The notes below the pieces were generated by a model that saw nothing but the letters and a program-made list of their open reading frames with translations, searched no databases and was not told the origin of the DNA. This document shows positions 1-6,618 of a DNA stretch of 9,288 bases, in pieces. Source of the stretch: JALOOE01 sp964423545 (GTDB taxonomy: Bacteria; Chloroflexota; Anaerolineae; CG2-30-64-16). The first letter of the stretch is position 1, and every line of letters starts with the position of its first letter. The stretch spans positions 1-9,288 of the forward strand of contig CAYRFV010000233.1 of assembly GCA_964423545.1 (NCBI GenBank). The letters are read 5' to 3'. Made by a program: the position numbers and the translations under genes.

Positions 1-876
1 AAGCTCCTGGTTGGTGTGGGTGGTCATCCGGTCGTGCCGGTCGTACACGTAGGCCACGCCACCCGTCATCCCGGCCCCGAAGTTGCGGCCGGTCTTCCCC
101 AGCACGACGACCACGCCGCCGGTCATATACTCGCAGCCGTGATCGCCCACTCCTTCAACCACGGCTCGCGCGCCGGAGTTGCGCACGCCGAAACGCTCGC
201 CGGCGCGGCCGCCCGCATAGAGCTCGCCCCCGGTCGCGCCGTAGAGCGCGGTGTTGCCCAGGATGACGTTGTGGTGCCAGACGTACTGGCTGGCCGCAGG
301 CGGCCTGATGACGATCTCGCCGCCTCCCAATCCCTTGCCGACGTAGTCGTTGGCCTGGCCCGTCAGATGTAGGTGTAGCCCGGCCACGCCGAACGCACCG
401 AAGCTCTGACCGGCGGAGCCGTGGAACTCGACCACCACCGTTTCCGGCGCCAGGCCCCGACTGCCGCGGCGCAAGGCGATCTGGCCGGCCAGCCGGCCGC
501 CGATGGTCCGGTCGGTGTTCCGAATCTCGTAGCTCAGTCGCGCGCGACCGTTGCAGGCGACATCCGCCAGTGCTTCGAGCGCCAGACGGTCATTCAATTC
601 CCCGGTCACCGGCATCGTCAGCCCACCCGTGTTGCGCGGGTCGGTGTTGCGCCGTGCGTTGCCGGTGTCGGGCGCCCACAGCAACGGGGATAGATCGAGC
701 TTGTAGCGCTCCATGGCGCCCGTCGACTGCTCCAATCGCTCCGTATGGCCGATGATCTCGTCCAGGCTGGAGGCGCCCATCCCGGCCAGGAGCTCGCGCA
801 CCTCCTCGGCCACGCAGGTCAGGAACTCCATCACCATCTCGGCCTTGCCGGGGAACCTGGCGCGGAGGTCAGCGCG
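1..876 (-). pseudogene. gltB: C-terminal part of glutamate synthase beyond the in-frame stop (GXGXG domain), runs off the left edge
   Basis: These 292 codons continue the gltB frame without another stop from the TAA at 877-879 to the window edge. I translated every codon. The product reads RADLRARFPGKAEMVMEFL, then VAEEVRELLAGMGASSLDEI, and later the glycine-rich GXGXG domain (GGRLAGQIALRRG, GSAGQSFGAFGVAGLHL, TGGELYAGGRAGERFGVRNS, GKTGRNFGAGMTGG). This is the normal continuation of bacterial GltB after the [3Fe-4S] cysteines. In the family this domain is a structural beta-helix of the large subunit. With the upstream part, the frame reaches about 1521 codons at the edge, close to the usual length of about 1500-1550. 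If translated separately, the first ATG is at 837, with AAGG five bases upstream, so restart is possible but unproven. A point mutation or sequence error in one continuous gene is the simplest reading. Confidence 0.85.
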
Positions 877-879
877 TTA
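877..879 (-). other. gltB: Premature in-frame TAA in gltB (probable CAA to TAA)
   Basis: On the minus strand the codons read CPVGIAT, then TAA, then RADLRARF. Family members usually have Gln after this Thr (GIATQ). One C-to-T change (seen as A instead of G at plus-strand 879) turns CAA into TAA. The AraC gene in this window ends with TAA at 6513-6515, so TAA is a normal stop in this genome and recoding is unlikely. Confidence 0.85.
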
Positions 880-3800
880 GGTGGCAATGCCCACGGGACA
901 GGTGTTGTTGTGGCATTGTCGCGCCATCCGGCACCCCTCGGCCACCAACGCCGCCGTGCCGAAGCTGAATTCGTCGGCGCCGAGCAGCGCGGCAATCACC
1001 ACGTCGCGGCCGGTCTTGAACCCGCCGTCGACACGGACGCGCACCCGGCCGCGCAGGCCGTTCACCAACAGAGTTTGCTGCGTTTCGGCCAGGCCCAGCT
1101 CCCATGGCGCCCCTGCGTTCTTGATCGAGCTCAGCGGTGACGCTCCGGTGCCGCCGTTATAGCCGCTGATGTGGATGACATCGGCCTGGCCCTTCGCTAC
1201 ACCCGCGGCGATGGCGCCGATGCCCGCCTCGGCCACCAATTTGACGGAGACGGCTGCCCGAGGATTGACCTGCTTGAGGTCGAAGATCAGCTGCGCCAGG
1301 TCCTCGATGCTGTAGATGTCGTGGTGCGGCGGGGGTGAGATGAGCGCAACCCCCGGCGTCGTGTGGCGAATGCGGGCGATCTCGGCGCTGACCTTGTGAC
1401 CCGGCAACTGGCCCCCCTCGCCCGGCTTCGACCCTTGCGCCATCTTGATCTGAAGCTCTTCCGCCGACATCAGGTAGGCCGGCGTGACACCGAAGCGGCC
1501 CGATGCAACCTGTTTGATCTTGTTGTTGCGATCGGTGCGATAGCGCTCCTCCCCTTCTCCGCCCTCGCCGGAATTGCTTGCCCCGCCCAGCGCATTCATG
1601 GCGACCGTAAGCGCCTCGTGCGCTTCCGCACTGAGTGCCCCGTGCGACATGGCGGCGGTGGAGAAGCGGCGCAGGATCGCCGTCGCCGGCTCAACCTGTT
1701 CCAGCGGGATCGGGGCGTGGTCCCCGGCCGTAATGCACAGCAGATCGCGCAGTTCTGCCGGCGGACGCTCCTGCACCAGCTCGGCGTAACGGCGGTACGC
1801 ACTGGAGATGGGCGACTGGGGAGCGGAGATGGGCGACTGGACGCCGGGCCCTGGAGAACGAGCGTCCTCTTTCGACCTGGCCCTTTCCTCCTTCGCCGGC
1901 CTGGCCAGCCCTACGACCTCATGCAGGGCGCGCACGACCTCGGGATTGTAGGTGTGATACTCGCCGCCGCGGCGCACCTTGTAGAAGCCATAGCCATCGA
2001 GTCTGGGCTCACCCACGGCGCCGTGTGCGGTGGGGAAGGCATTGCGATGCCACGCCAGCACATCCTCGGCCAGATCGGCCACATCGGCGCCGCCGATGCG
2101 GAAATGCGGTGTGCCGGGAAATGACTCGCGGATCAGCCTTTCGGTCAGACCGATGGCCTCGAAGACCTGCGCGCCGCAATAGGCATCGAGCGTAGCGATG
2201 CCCATCTTCGACATCACCTTGAGGATTCCCTTTTCGATCGACTTGATGAAGTGGTTTTCGGCGTCGAGCAGCGACATCCCCGTGGCTGCGCCGCCGGCCT
2301 CTTCCCAGGCCGCTGCAACCGCGGCCAGCGCGAGCCACGGGTTGACTGCGTTCGCACCGTAGCCGAGCAGCGCAGCGAAATGATGCACCTCGCGCGGTTC
2401 GCCACTCTCAACGATCAGGCTGGCGTGCCACCGCTCTCCCGCATCGATCAGGTGATGGTGCACGGCGCTGAGCGCCAGCAATGACGGGATCGGCGCGCGC
2501 TGAGCGCTCACCGACCGATCGCTCAGGATCAACAGCGCGGCTCCTTCGCGGGCAGCTGCAACCGCTTCGTCGCACAACCGACGAACCGCCGTCTCCAGGC
2601 TGCCCGGCCCGCCGGCCGCCGGCCATGTGGCGTCGAGGGTGCAGGAGCGGAGGTGAGATCGTATCGGTCGGGCCGGGACAGTGGTCGAAGCGGTGGGATC
2701 GGCCTGGGCGCCCGGTCTGCTGTCATCTGTCGCCAGATCCCGAATCGCCTTCACCGCAGCGTCGGTCAGGATAGGGCTCGCCAGCTCCAACAGGCGGGCG
2801 GCTTCCGGCGTCTCGCTCAGGACGCACGCGCGACGACCCAGGCGCTGGCTGAGGGACATCACCATCTCCTCGCGCAGCGAGTCGATGGGAGGGTTGGTCA
2901 CTTCTGCGAAGCGCTGCTTGAAGTAGTGAAACAGCGGCCGCGGCACGCCGGAGAGGACCGCGGTGGGCGTGTCGTCCCCCATCGAGCCGATCGGCTCGCG
3001 TCCTTCCTCCCACATCGGTCGCAACACGACCGTCTGTTCCTCGCGCGTGTAGCCGAACGCCGCCAGGAGCGGCTGCAGGTCGCCGATTGCCGGCCGCAGC
3101 TGAGACGACATGTCGACCGCCACCCGGTTCAGCGTCACCAGGTTCTCCTCCAGCCAGCTCGCATACGGCCGGCGCGCCACGAAGCGCTTCACGATCTGCG
3201 CGTCGGTCTCGATGGTTCCGGCGGCGGTGTCGACCGCGAGCATCTCACCCGGGCGAAGGCGGCCCTTCTGCAGGATGCGTCGTTCGTCCACCTCCACGGC
3301 CCCCGCCTCCGACGACACCACGATGATGCCATCGTTGAGGATGACGAAGCGCGCCGGGCGCAGGCCGTTGCGGTCGAGCACGCTGCCGACGACCACACCG
3401 TCGGTGAAGGTGAGCGCGGCCGGACCGTCCCACGGCTCCTGAAGGCAGCTGTGATAGTGGTAGAAGGCGCGCTGCTCGGGAGTGGCGTCGCTCGTGTTCT
3501 CCCATGCTTTGGGCGCCATCATCATCAGGGCATGCCGGATGTCGCGTCCCGACTGCACCAGCAGATCGAGTGCATTGTCGAGCTTCTGCGAGTCACTGCC
3601 GTGCGGCGCGATCACCGGCGCCAGGATGCCCGCGTCTTCGCCCCACAGTTCTGAGCGGACGATGTCCGCCTCTTTCGCGCGCATCCAGGTCAGGTTGCCT
3701 TCCAGGGTGTTGATCTCGCCGTTATGGCAGACGAGGCGGAAAGGCTGGGCACGCTCCCACGTGGGAAAGGTGTTCGTGCTGTAGCGTTGGTGGAACACCG

Positions 3801-4563
3801 CAATGGCGGTCTTGAATTCGGGATTGCGCAGATCGGGGTAGAAGTTGGGCAGTTGTGGCGCGACGAACAGGCCCTTGTAGACGACCGTTTTCGACGACAA
3901 GGACGCAATGTAGAAGTTGGTGATGCTTTCGGCCCAGGCGCGCTGCGTGGCTCGCTTGCGAATCAGGTAGAGCTTCCGCTCGAATGCTGCGCTGGCGGGA
4001 TCGCCGGCGCCGCTGCCGGCCGGCCGGGCGACAATGATCTGTTCGATATACGGGCGGAGGTTCTGCGCCCACTGGCCCAGCGCGTCACCGTTGGCCGGCA
4101 CATCGCGCCACCCGAGCACCTCCAACCCGTATTCGCGCACCGTCTCATCCAAGATCTGTCGCGAGCGCTCGCGATGGTCGGGGTGATAGCGCGGCAGGAA
4201 GACCATCCCTACGGCCATCCGCTCGCGTTCCGGCGGCGTCAGCTCCTGGCGCGCCAGGTGGCGGACGATCAGTTCGTAGGGGAGCTGTGTCAGCACGCCG
4301 GCGCCATCGCCGCTCTTGCCGTCGGCGGCCACGGCGCCGCGGTGCGCGTGATTGCAGAGCGCGGTCAGTGCCAGGTCGAGCACGCGGTGGCTGCGTTCAC
4401 CCGATTTCTGGGCGACGAAGCCGATGCCGCACGCATCGTGCTCGAAACGCGGGTCATAGAGCGATCCGCACGGGTCGATGCCGTTGGGCAGGGGTGTTGG
4501 CTCCCTGTCACAGGCCGAGACGCCGCGATCCCTCTCGATGATGTCGGCGCGCCGACGATCCAT
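877..4563 (-). CDS. gltB: Glutamate synthase (GOGAT) large subunit, truncated by in-frame TAA
   Basis: The large subunit of glutamate synthase makes two glutamates from glutamine and 2-oxoglutarate in the cytoplasm, using electrons from the small subunit GltD or ferredoxin; no gltD lies in this window. The start is the ATG at 4563, preceded by GGAGG five bases upstream; the frame is open further upstream to 4725, but that region contains the promoter. The reading gives 1228 residues before TAA. Cys45 in EHDACGIGF is the expected class II glutaminase nucleophile, exposed after removal of a 44-residue propeptide. Next come the amidotransferase domain (about 45-440, with QRYSTNTFPTW and NGEINT at 281-286), the central domain (about 465-740) and the FMN synthase domain (about 800-1228, with GYNGGTGASP and DGGFKTGRD). 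The [3Fe-4S] motif CX5CX4C is at Cys1211, Cys1217 and Cys1222. The stop follows six residues later, so the protein lacks the usual C-terminal GXGXG beta-helix, which is encoded in frame at 1-876. Residues about 891-921 are an unusual low-complexity linker. Confidence 0.95.
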   Translation of the reverse strand: MDRRRADIIERDRGVSACDREPTPLPNGIDPCGSLYDPRFEHDACGIGFVAQKSGERSHRVLDLALTALCNHAHRGAVAADGKSGDGAGVLTQLPYELIVRHLARQELTPPERERMAVGMVFLPRYHPDHRERSRQILDETVREYGLEVLGWRDVPANGDALGQWAQNLRPYIEQIIVARPAGSGAGDPASAAFERKLYLIRKRATQRAWAESITNFYIASLSSKTVVYKGLFVAPQLPNFYPDLRNPEFKTAIAVFHQRYSTNTFPTWERAQPFRLVCHNGEINTLEGNLTWMRAKEADIVRSELWGEDAGILAPVIAPHGSDSQKLDNALDLLVQSGRDIRHALMMMAPKAWENTSDATPEQRAFYHYHSCLQEPWDGPAALTFTDGVVVGSVLDRNGLRPARFVILNDGIIVVSSEAGAVEVDERRILQKGRLRPGEMLAVDTAAGTIETDAQIVKRFVARRPYASWLEENLVTLNRVAVDMSSQLRPAIGDLQPLLAAFGYTREEQTVVLRPMWEEGREPIGSMGDDTPTAVLSGVPRPLFHYFKQRFAEVTNPPIDSLREEMVMSLSQRLGRRACVLSETPEAARLLELASPILTDAAVKAIRDLATDDSRPGAQADPTASTTVPARPIRSHLRSCTLDATWPAAGGPGSLETAVRRLCDEAVAAAREGAALLILSDRSVSAQRAPIPSLLALSAVHHHLIDAGERWHASLIVESGEPREVHHFAALLGYGANAVNPWLALAAVAAAWEEAGGAATGMSLLDAENHFIKSIEKGILKVMSKMGIATLDAYCGAQVFEAIGLTERLIRESFPGTPHFRIGGADVADLAEDVLAWHRNAFPTAHGAVGEPRLDGYGFYKVRRGGEYHTYNPEVVRALHEVVGLARPAKEERARSKEDARSPGPGVQSPISAPQSPISSAYRRYAELVQERPPAELRDLLCITAGDHAPIPLEQVEPATAILRRFSTAAMSHGALSAEAHEALTVAMNALGGASNSGEGGEGEERYRTDRNNKIKQVASGRFGVTPAYLMSAEELQIKMAQGSKPGEGGQLPGHKVSAEIARIRHTTPGVALISPPPHHDIYSIEDLAQLIFDLKQVNPRAAVSVKLVAEAGIGAIAAGVAKGQADVIHISGYNGGTGASPLSSIKNAGAPWELGLAETQQTLLVNGLRGRVRVRVDGGFKTGRDVVIAALLGADEFSFGTAALVAEGCRMARQCHNNTCPVGIAT
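1804..1840. repeat. 16-bp direct repeat with 21-bp period inside gltB
   Basis: GGAGATGGGCGACTGG occurs at 1804-1819 and again, identical, at 1825-1840. The period is 21 bp, or seven codons, so it stays in frame and encodes the repeated peptide QSPIS in the linker between the central and FMN domains of GltB. The surrounding residues (about 891-921, charged then Pro/Ser-rich) look like a variable insertion. It may be a dispersed short-repeat element that entered the gene; no other copy is seen in this window. Confidence 0.8.
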
Positions 4564-4566
4564 GCT

Positions 4567-4573
4567 CTCCTCC
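4567..4573 (-). promoter_or_regulatory. Shine-Dalgarno of gltB (decides the start)
   Basis: The minus strand reads GGAGGAG at 4573-4567, four bases before the ATG at 4563. It fixes the gltB start here rather than at the open-frame limit at 4725. The GAGGAG core can also pair with CTCCTC in the 5' arm of the hairpin just upstream (4613-4608). Confidence 0.8.
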
Positions 4574-4617
4574 AAATGAAAGCCCCTCCGGCCGCTGTCT
4601 TGGCAGCGAGGAGGGGC
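4574..4617 (-). terminator. Terminator-like hairpin in the gltB leader (candidate attenuator)
   Basis: Read on the minus strand, GCCCCTCC (4617-4610) pairs perfectly with GGAGGGGC (4589-4582). Inside it, CGCTG (4608-4604) pairs with CAGCG (4597-4593) around the loop CCAAGA. The stem is followed at once by TTTCATTT and then the gltB Shine-Dalgarno. An eight-plus-five-bp GC-rich stem with a short U-rich tail inside a 5' leader suggests transcription attenuation or control of translation. The U tract is interrupted, so efficient termination is not certain. No short leader peptide rich in a relevant amino acid is visible. Confidence 0.4.
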
Positions 4618-4620
4618 AGC

Positions 4621-4685
4621 TCTGCTCCGCAGATGCGCCGATGACACCCTTGTCTTCAGTGCATTTCCGGCGGGTCTTCGCCGGA
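4621..4685 (-). promoter_or_regulatory. Additional hairpins in the gltB 5' leader
   Basis: Downstream of the predicted transcription start near 4690, the leader first forms TCCGGCG (4685-4679) with CGCCGGA (4672-4666) around a six-base loop. A smaller stem, TCTGC with GCAGA (4633-4621), comes later. Together with the 4582-4617 hairpin, most of this leader of roughly 125 nt can be paired. I do not recognise a known riboswitch class. The only upstream ATG is in ATGCACTGA (Met-His-stop). Confidence 0.4.
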
Positions 4686-4696
4686 GAAGTGCGGGG

Positions 4697-4725
4697 AGTC
4701 TAGCAGGGAAGCGCGGCCTTGTCAA
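4697..4725 (-). promoter_or_regulatory. Sigma70-type promoter of gltB
   Basis: On the minus strand, TTGACA (4725-4720, perfect -35) is followed by 17 bp and then TAGACT (4702-4697, a good -10). Transcription would start near 4690, about 127 nt before the gltB ATG. The -35 lies 34 bp past the phyH stop codon, so gltB has its own transcription start although phyH is upstream on the same strand. Confidence 0.7.
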
Positions 4726-4758
4726 ATGGTATTGGAGCTACTCCGTAGCGCGCGCCAC

Positions 4759-5574
4759 CTACTCATACCCGACGACTTCGACCACCTGCTTGCCGTTCTC
4801 GGTCACCCAGATACCGCACTGGCTGCCTTGCGGGCTGACATCGAGCGCTACCTCGCTGCCATCGAAGCGCAGCGCGGGCTGGTAGTGTTTGGCCACCTGC
4901 TGCGCATCTCCCTGGATGTAGTGGCCGATGAGGCTGCGCCGGAAACGATCCTGCGTGCGATTGGCGAACGAGCCGTGGACGAGTTGTCCGTTGAAGAAGA
5001 GCACGTCGCCGGCCTGCATGCGGGCCGGGATCACCGGCGTCCCGTCCGGAATCGGCACGGTGATGTCGGTGAAACTCTCCTGAGTGTTCGCCTGGGTGGT
5101 GCAGAGGATCGGCCAGCTCTGACTGCCCGGGACCACGTTGAGACACCCGTTCGCCTCGTCGATCTCGTCGAGCGCCATCCACGCCGCGACGCAGGTGCCG
5201 GGCTGAGCTCGCAGGTAGTAGTTATCCTGGTGCAGCGCCTGGCCGCGCGCACCGGGCGGCTTGAAGTAGATCATCGTCTGCACGGCGAACGGCTCGCCGC
5301 CCAGGAGTTCCGTCAGCGCGTCGCGGATCCGCCGATCGAGCAGCCAGTTCAGGCTGGCTTCGTCCCAACGATGCATCTGCAGCATGCGCGGATAGCGGAC
5401 GAGCGGATCGTTCGGGTTCGCGCCGGTGAAGCGCGTATCGCCGGGAACGCGGCGCTCCTCATTCAGCCGCATGTAGTGGTCGCGATAGGTGGCGGCCTCG
5501 GTGGGCGAGAAGAGACTGCGGACTATCAGGTATCCGTCACGACTAAACTGGGCCTTCATCTCCGGCGTCAACAT
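4759..5574 (-). CDS. Phytanoyl-CoA dioxygenase (PhyH) family Fe(II)/2-oxoglutarate oxygenase
   Basis: This 271-residue cytosolic protein looks like a PhyH-family non-haem iron, 2-oxoglutarate-dependent oxygenase, which hydroxylates an organic substrate while turning 2-oxoglutarate and O2 into succinate and CO2. The opening, FSRDGYLIVRSLFSPTE, is typical of the family. The iron-binding facial triad is visible as H115-x-D117 (ALHQDNYY) and H200 (QLVHGSFANRT). The 2-oxoglutarate-binding arginine is R212 or R213 (DRFRRSLIGHY). MALDEIDEANGCLNVVPGSQ is the conserved PhyH core strand and turn. The ATG at 5574 has AGGAGG six bases upstream, and the gene ends with TAG. There is no signal peptide or membrane segment. 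It is divergent from an AraC regulator, suggesting inducible expression by a small molecule. The substrate cannot be told from the sequence; ectoine hydroxylase and halogenase-like relatives share this fold. Confidence 0.9.
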   Translation of the reverse strand: MLTPEMKAQFSRDGYLIVRSLFSPTEAATYRDHYMRLNEERRVPGDTRFTGANPNDPLVRYPRMLQMHRWDEASLNWLLDRRIRDALTELLGGEPFAVQTMIYFKPPGARGQALHQDNYYLRAQPGTCVAAWMALDEIDEANGCLNVVPGSQSWPILCTTQANTQESFTDITVPIPDGTPVIPARMQAGDVLFFNGQLVHGSFANRTQDRFRRSLIGHYIQGDAQQVAKHYQPALRFDGSEVALDVSPQGSQCGIWVTENGKQVVEVVGYE

Positions 5575-5589
5575 GCCTTTCCTCCTGAC

Positions 5590-5617
5590 TGGTCAACCAT
5601 GATTTGTATGATAGAAT
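5590..5617 (+). promoter_or_regulatory. Candidate promoter of the araC-type gene
   Basis: TGGTCA (5590-5595, 4 of 6 matches to the -35 consensus), 16 bp, then TAGAAT (5612-5617, 5 of 6 matches to the -10). It would start transcription near 5624, just ahead of the GGAGG at 5629-5633. An alternative -10 is TATGAT at 5607-5612. It faces and overlaps the phyH promoter. Confidence 0.4.
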
Positions 5618-5627
5618 ATATACGAAT
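5602..5627. promoter_or_regulatory. AT-rich dyad, candidate operator shared by phyH and araC
   Basis: ATTTGTAT (5602-5609) and ATACGAAT (5620-5627) are inverted copies matching at 7 of 8 positions, with a 10-bp spacer. The dyad covers the -10 elements proposed for both divergent genes and is a conspicuous AT-rich island in GC-rich DNA. Binding by the adjacent AraC-type protein is an inference. Confidence 0.4.
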
Positions 5628-5637
5628 TGGAGGTCAA
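5608..5637 (-). promoter_or_regulatory. Candidate promoter of the phyH-type gene
   Basis: On the minus strand, TTGACC (5637-5632, 5 of 6) is followed by 18 bp and TATCAT (5613-5608, 5 of 6). Transcription would begin near 5601, giving a leader of about 26 nt. Its -35 overlaps the Shine-Dalgarno region of the divergent araC-type gene. Confidence 0.5.
5629..5633 (+). promoter_or_regulatory. Shine-Dalgarno of the araC-type gene (decides the start)
   Basis: GGAGG at 5629-5633 lies nine bases before the ATG at 5643. An in-frame TTG at 5604 would add 13 residues, but it lies upstream of the Shine-Dalgarno and within the promoter region, so the ATG is preferred. Confidence 0.65.
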
Positions 5638-5642
5638 AAGGA

Positions 5643-6515
5643 ATGGCGCAGGCTGCTGACAATATGCACGATCCTGCTGCGGAGGGCGGCGACACCCCGG
5701 CGCCGCCGCCTGGGCTCTTGGTCGCTGACTACTTCTCACAGGCAGCCGGTTATCGGAGCCGCCGGCGGCTGGGCACGCGCGATTGGCTCATCACCTTCAC
5801 GACCGGCGGCCGCGGGCTCTATCGGCTGCACGGGCGCGAATTCGGCTGTGGACCGGGGGACGTCATGCTGCTGCAGCCCGGTGCGGCTCACGACTACGGC
5901 GTCGATCCTGCGGCCGGGCGGTGGGATTTTTACTGGGCGCACTTCCTGCCGCGTCCGGCATGGAATGCCTGGCTGCTGTGGCGCGAGCTGTCGAGCGGGC
6001 TGCGGAGCGCCGCGATCGGGGAGGCGCTGGCCCGGCGCCGCATCGAGGAGGTTTTCGCTCGACTGCTTCGAGACGCCAACAACCTCGATCCATGGGGCGC
6101 GCGACTGGCAGAGAACGCGCTGGAAGAGGTGATCCTGCTCATCTCGCAGGAGAACGCTCGTTCATCGGGGGCCCTGGTCGATCCGCGCGTGGCGCAGGTC
6201 GTCGACGAGATCAGCCGGCGCTATCGCGAGCCGATAACCGTAGCTCAACTGGCCTACCGCGTGCATCTGTCCCCTTCTCGGCTGGCGCACCTGTTCAAGG
6301 CGGCGGTCGGCGAGTCGCCCATCCGCATGGTGCTGCGCCTGCGCCTGCGCCAGGCGGCTCGCCTGCTGGAGTACAGCACCCTGAGCGTGGCGGAGATTGC
6401 GGCCGAAGTCGGCTTCGAGTCGCAGTTCTACTTCGCACGCCGGTTTCGGGAGCAGTTCGACGCCAGCCCGACCGCGTTTCGACGCGCGCGCCAGCGGAGC
6501 CACGACACCCCATAA
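5643..6515 (+). CDS. AraC-family transcriptional regulator
   Basis: This 290-residue DNA-binding protein has the classic two-domain AraC layout. Residues about 27-110 form a cupin-like effector-binding domain (ITFTTGGRGLYRLHGREF, then GPGDVMLLQPGAAHDY and WDFYWAHF). Residues about 183-282 form the double helix-turn-helix domain: the first helix-turn-helix lies around ITVAQLAYRVHLSPSRLAHL and the second around LSVAEIAAEVGFESQFYFAR, followed by the family signature FREQFDASPTAFR. It is expected to sense a small molecule, often a sugar or related carbon compound, and activate nearby genes. The divergent PhyH oxygenase, with only 68 bp between the starts, is the likely target, perhaps together with autoregulation. 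The gene ends with TAA. I see no clear terminator behind it. The effector cannot be predicted. Confidence 0.95.
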   Translation: MAQAADNMHDPAAEGGDTPAPPPGLLVADYFSQAAGYRSRRRLGTRDWLITFTTGGRGLYRLHGREFGCGPGDVMLLQPGAAHDYGVDPAAGRWDFYWAHFLPRPAWNAWLLWRELSSGLRSAAIGEALARRRIEEVFARLLRDANNLDPWGARLAENALEEVILLISQENARSSGALVDPRVAQVVDEISRRYREPITVAQLAYRVHLSPSRLAHLFKAAVGESPIRMVLRLRLRQAARLLEYSTLSVAEIAAEVGFESQFYFARRFREQFDASPTAFRRARQRSHDTP

Positions 6516-6579
6516 AGACCGGCCACGGGCCTGCACGCCGGCTGCTTCGGTTCTTACCGCCGCGGCTTATGGCGGCAGG

Positions 6580-6590
6580 TATGATACAAT
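6580..6590 (+). promoter_or_regulatory. Possible -10 region of the EamA gene
   Basis: In the 103-bp gap after the regulator, TATGATACAAT contains two overlapping -10-like hexamers (TATGAT at 6580-6585 and TACAAT at 6585-6590), about 30 bp before the TTG start. I could not find a convincing -35 at the right spacing. CCGCC/GGCGG (6557-6561 and 6571-6575) could form a weak hairpin just upstream. Transcription could also run through from the regulator. Confidence 0.3.
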
Positions 6591-6606
6591 CCTCGCAACT
6601 TCGGTC

Positions 6607-6612
6607 GAAGGG
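6607..6612 (+). promoter_or_regulatory. Shine-Dalgarno deciding the TTG start of the EamA gene
   Basis: GAAGGG lies six bases before the TTG at 6619. No in-frame ATG or GTG comes before the first membrane segment, and starting at the next in-frame ATG (6721) would remove that segment. Confidence 0.55.
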
Positions 6613-6618
6613 CAGTGC

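Larger units (their letters stand above)
5591..5637. repeat. GGTCAA direct repeats flanking the shared promoter region
   Basis: GGTCAA occurs at 5591-5596 and at 5632-5637 in the same orientation, 41 bp apart (about four helical turns). The second copy is also the phyH -35 element. AraC-family proteins often bind direct half-sites on one DNA face, so these are possible half-sites, but a six-base repeat can occur by chance. Confidence 0.25.

Noticed and set aside
877..879. Reassignment of TAA to glutamine
   Set aside because: Not known in bacteria, and TAA serves as the stop of the AraC gene in this window.
2653..4644. Long plus-strand open frames opposite gltB (for example 2653-3654 and 3724-4644)
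   Set aside because: They are antisense shadows of a well-recognised gene in GC-rich DNA, with His/Arg/Ala-rich sequence and no recognisable family.
4661..4669. Leader peptide ORF ATGCACTGA in the gltB leader
   Set aside because: It is only Met-His-stop and has no clear Shine-Dalgarno, so it is not evidence for peptide-based attenuation.
4564..4725. A 54-residue N-terminal extension of GltB starting at 4725
   Set aside because: It would begin inside the -35 element of a strong promoter and read through a hairpin-rich leader. The ATG at 4563 has an excellent Shine-Dalgarno.
4737..4749. GCTAC-TCC-GTAGC hairpin as a phyH terminator
   Set aside because: It has only a 5-bp stem, a three-base loop and no T tract; too weak to call.
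4726..6132. A 468-codon plus-strand frame spanning phyH and the start of the araC-type gene
   Set aside because: It is antisense to the PhyH gene with its complete active site, and then runs out of frame with the AraC gene.
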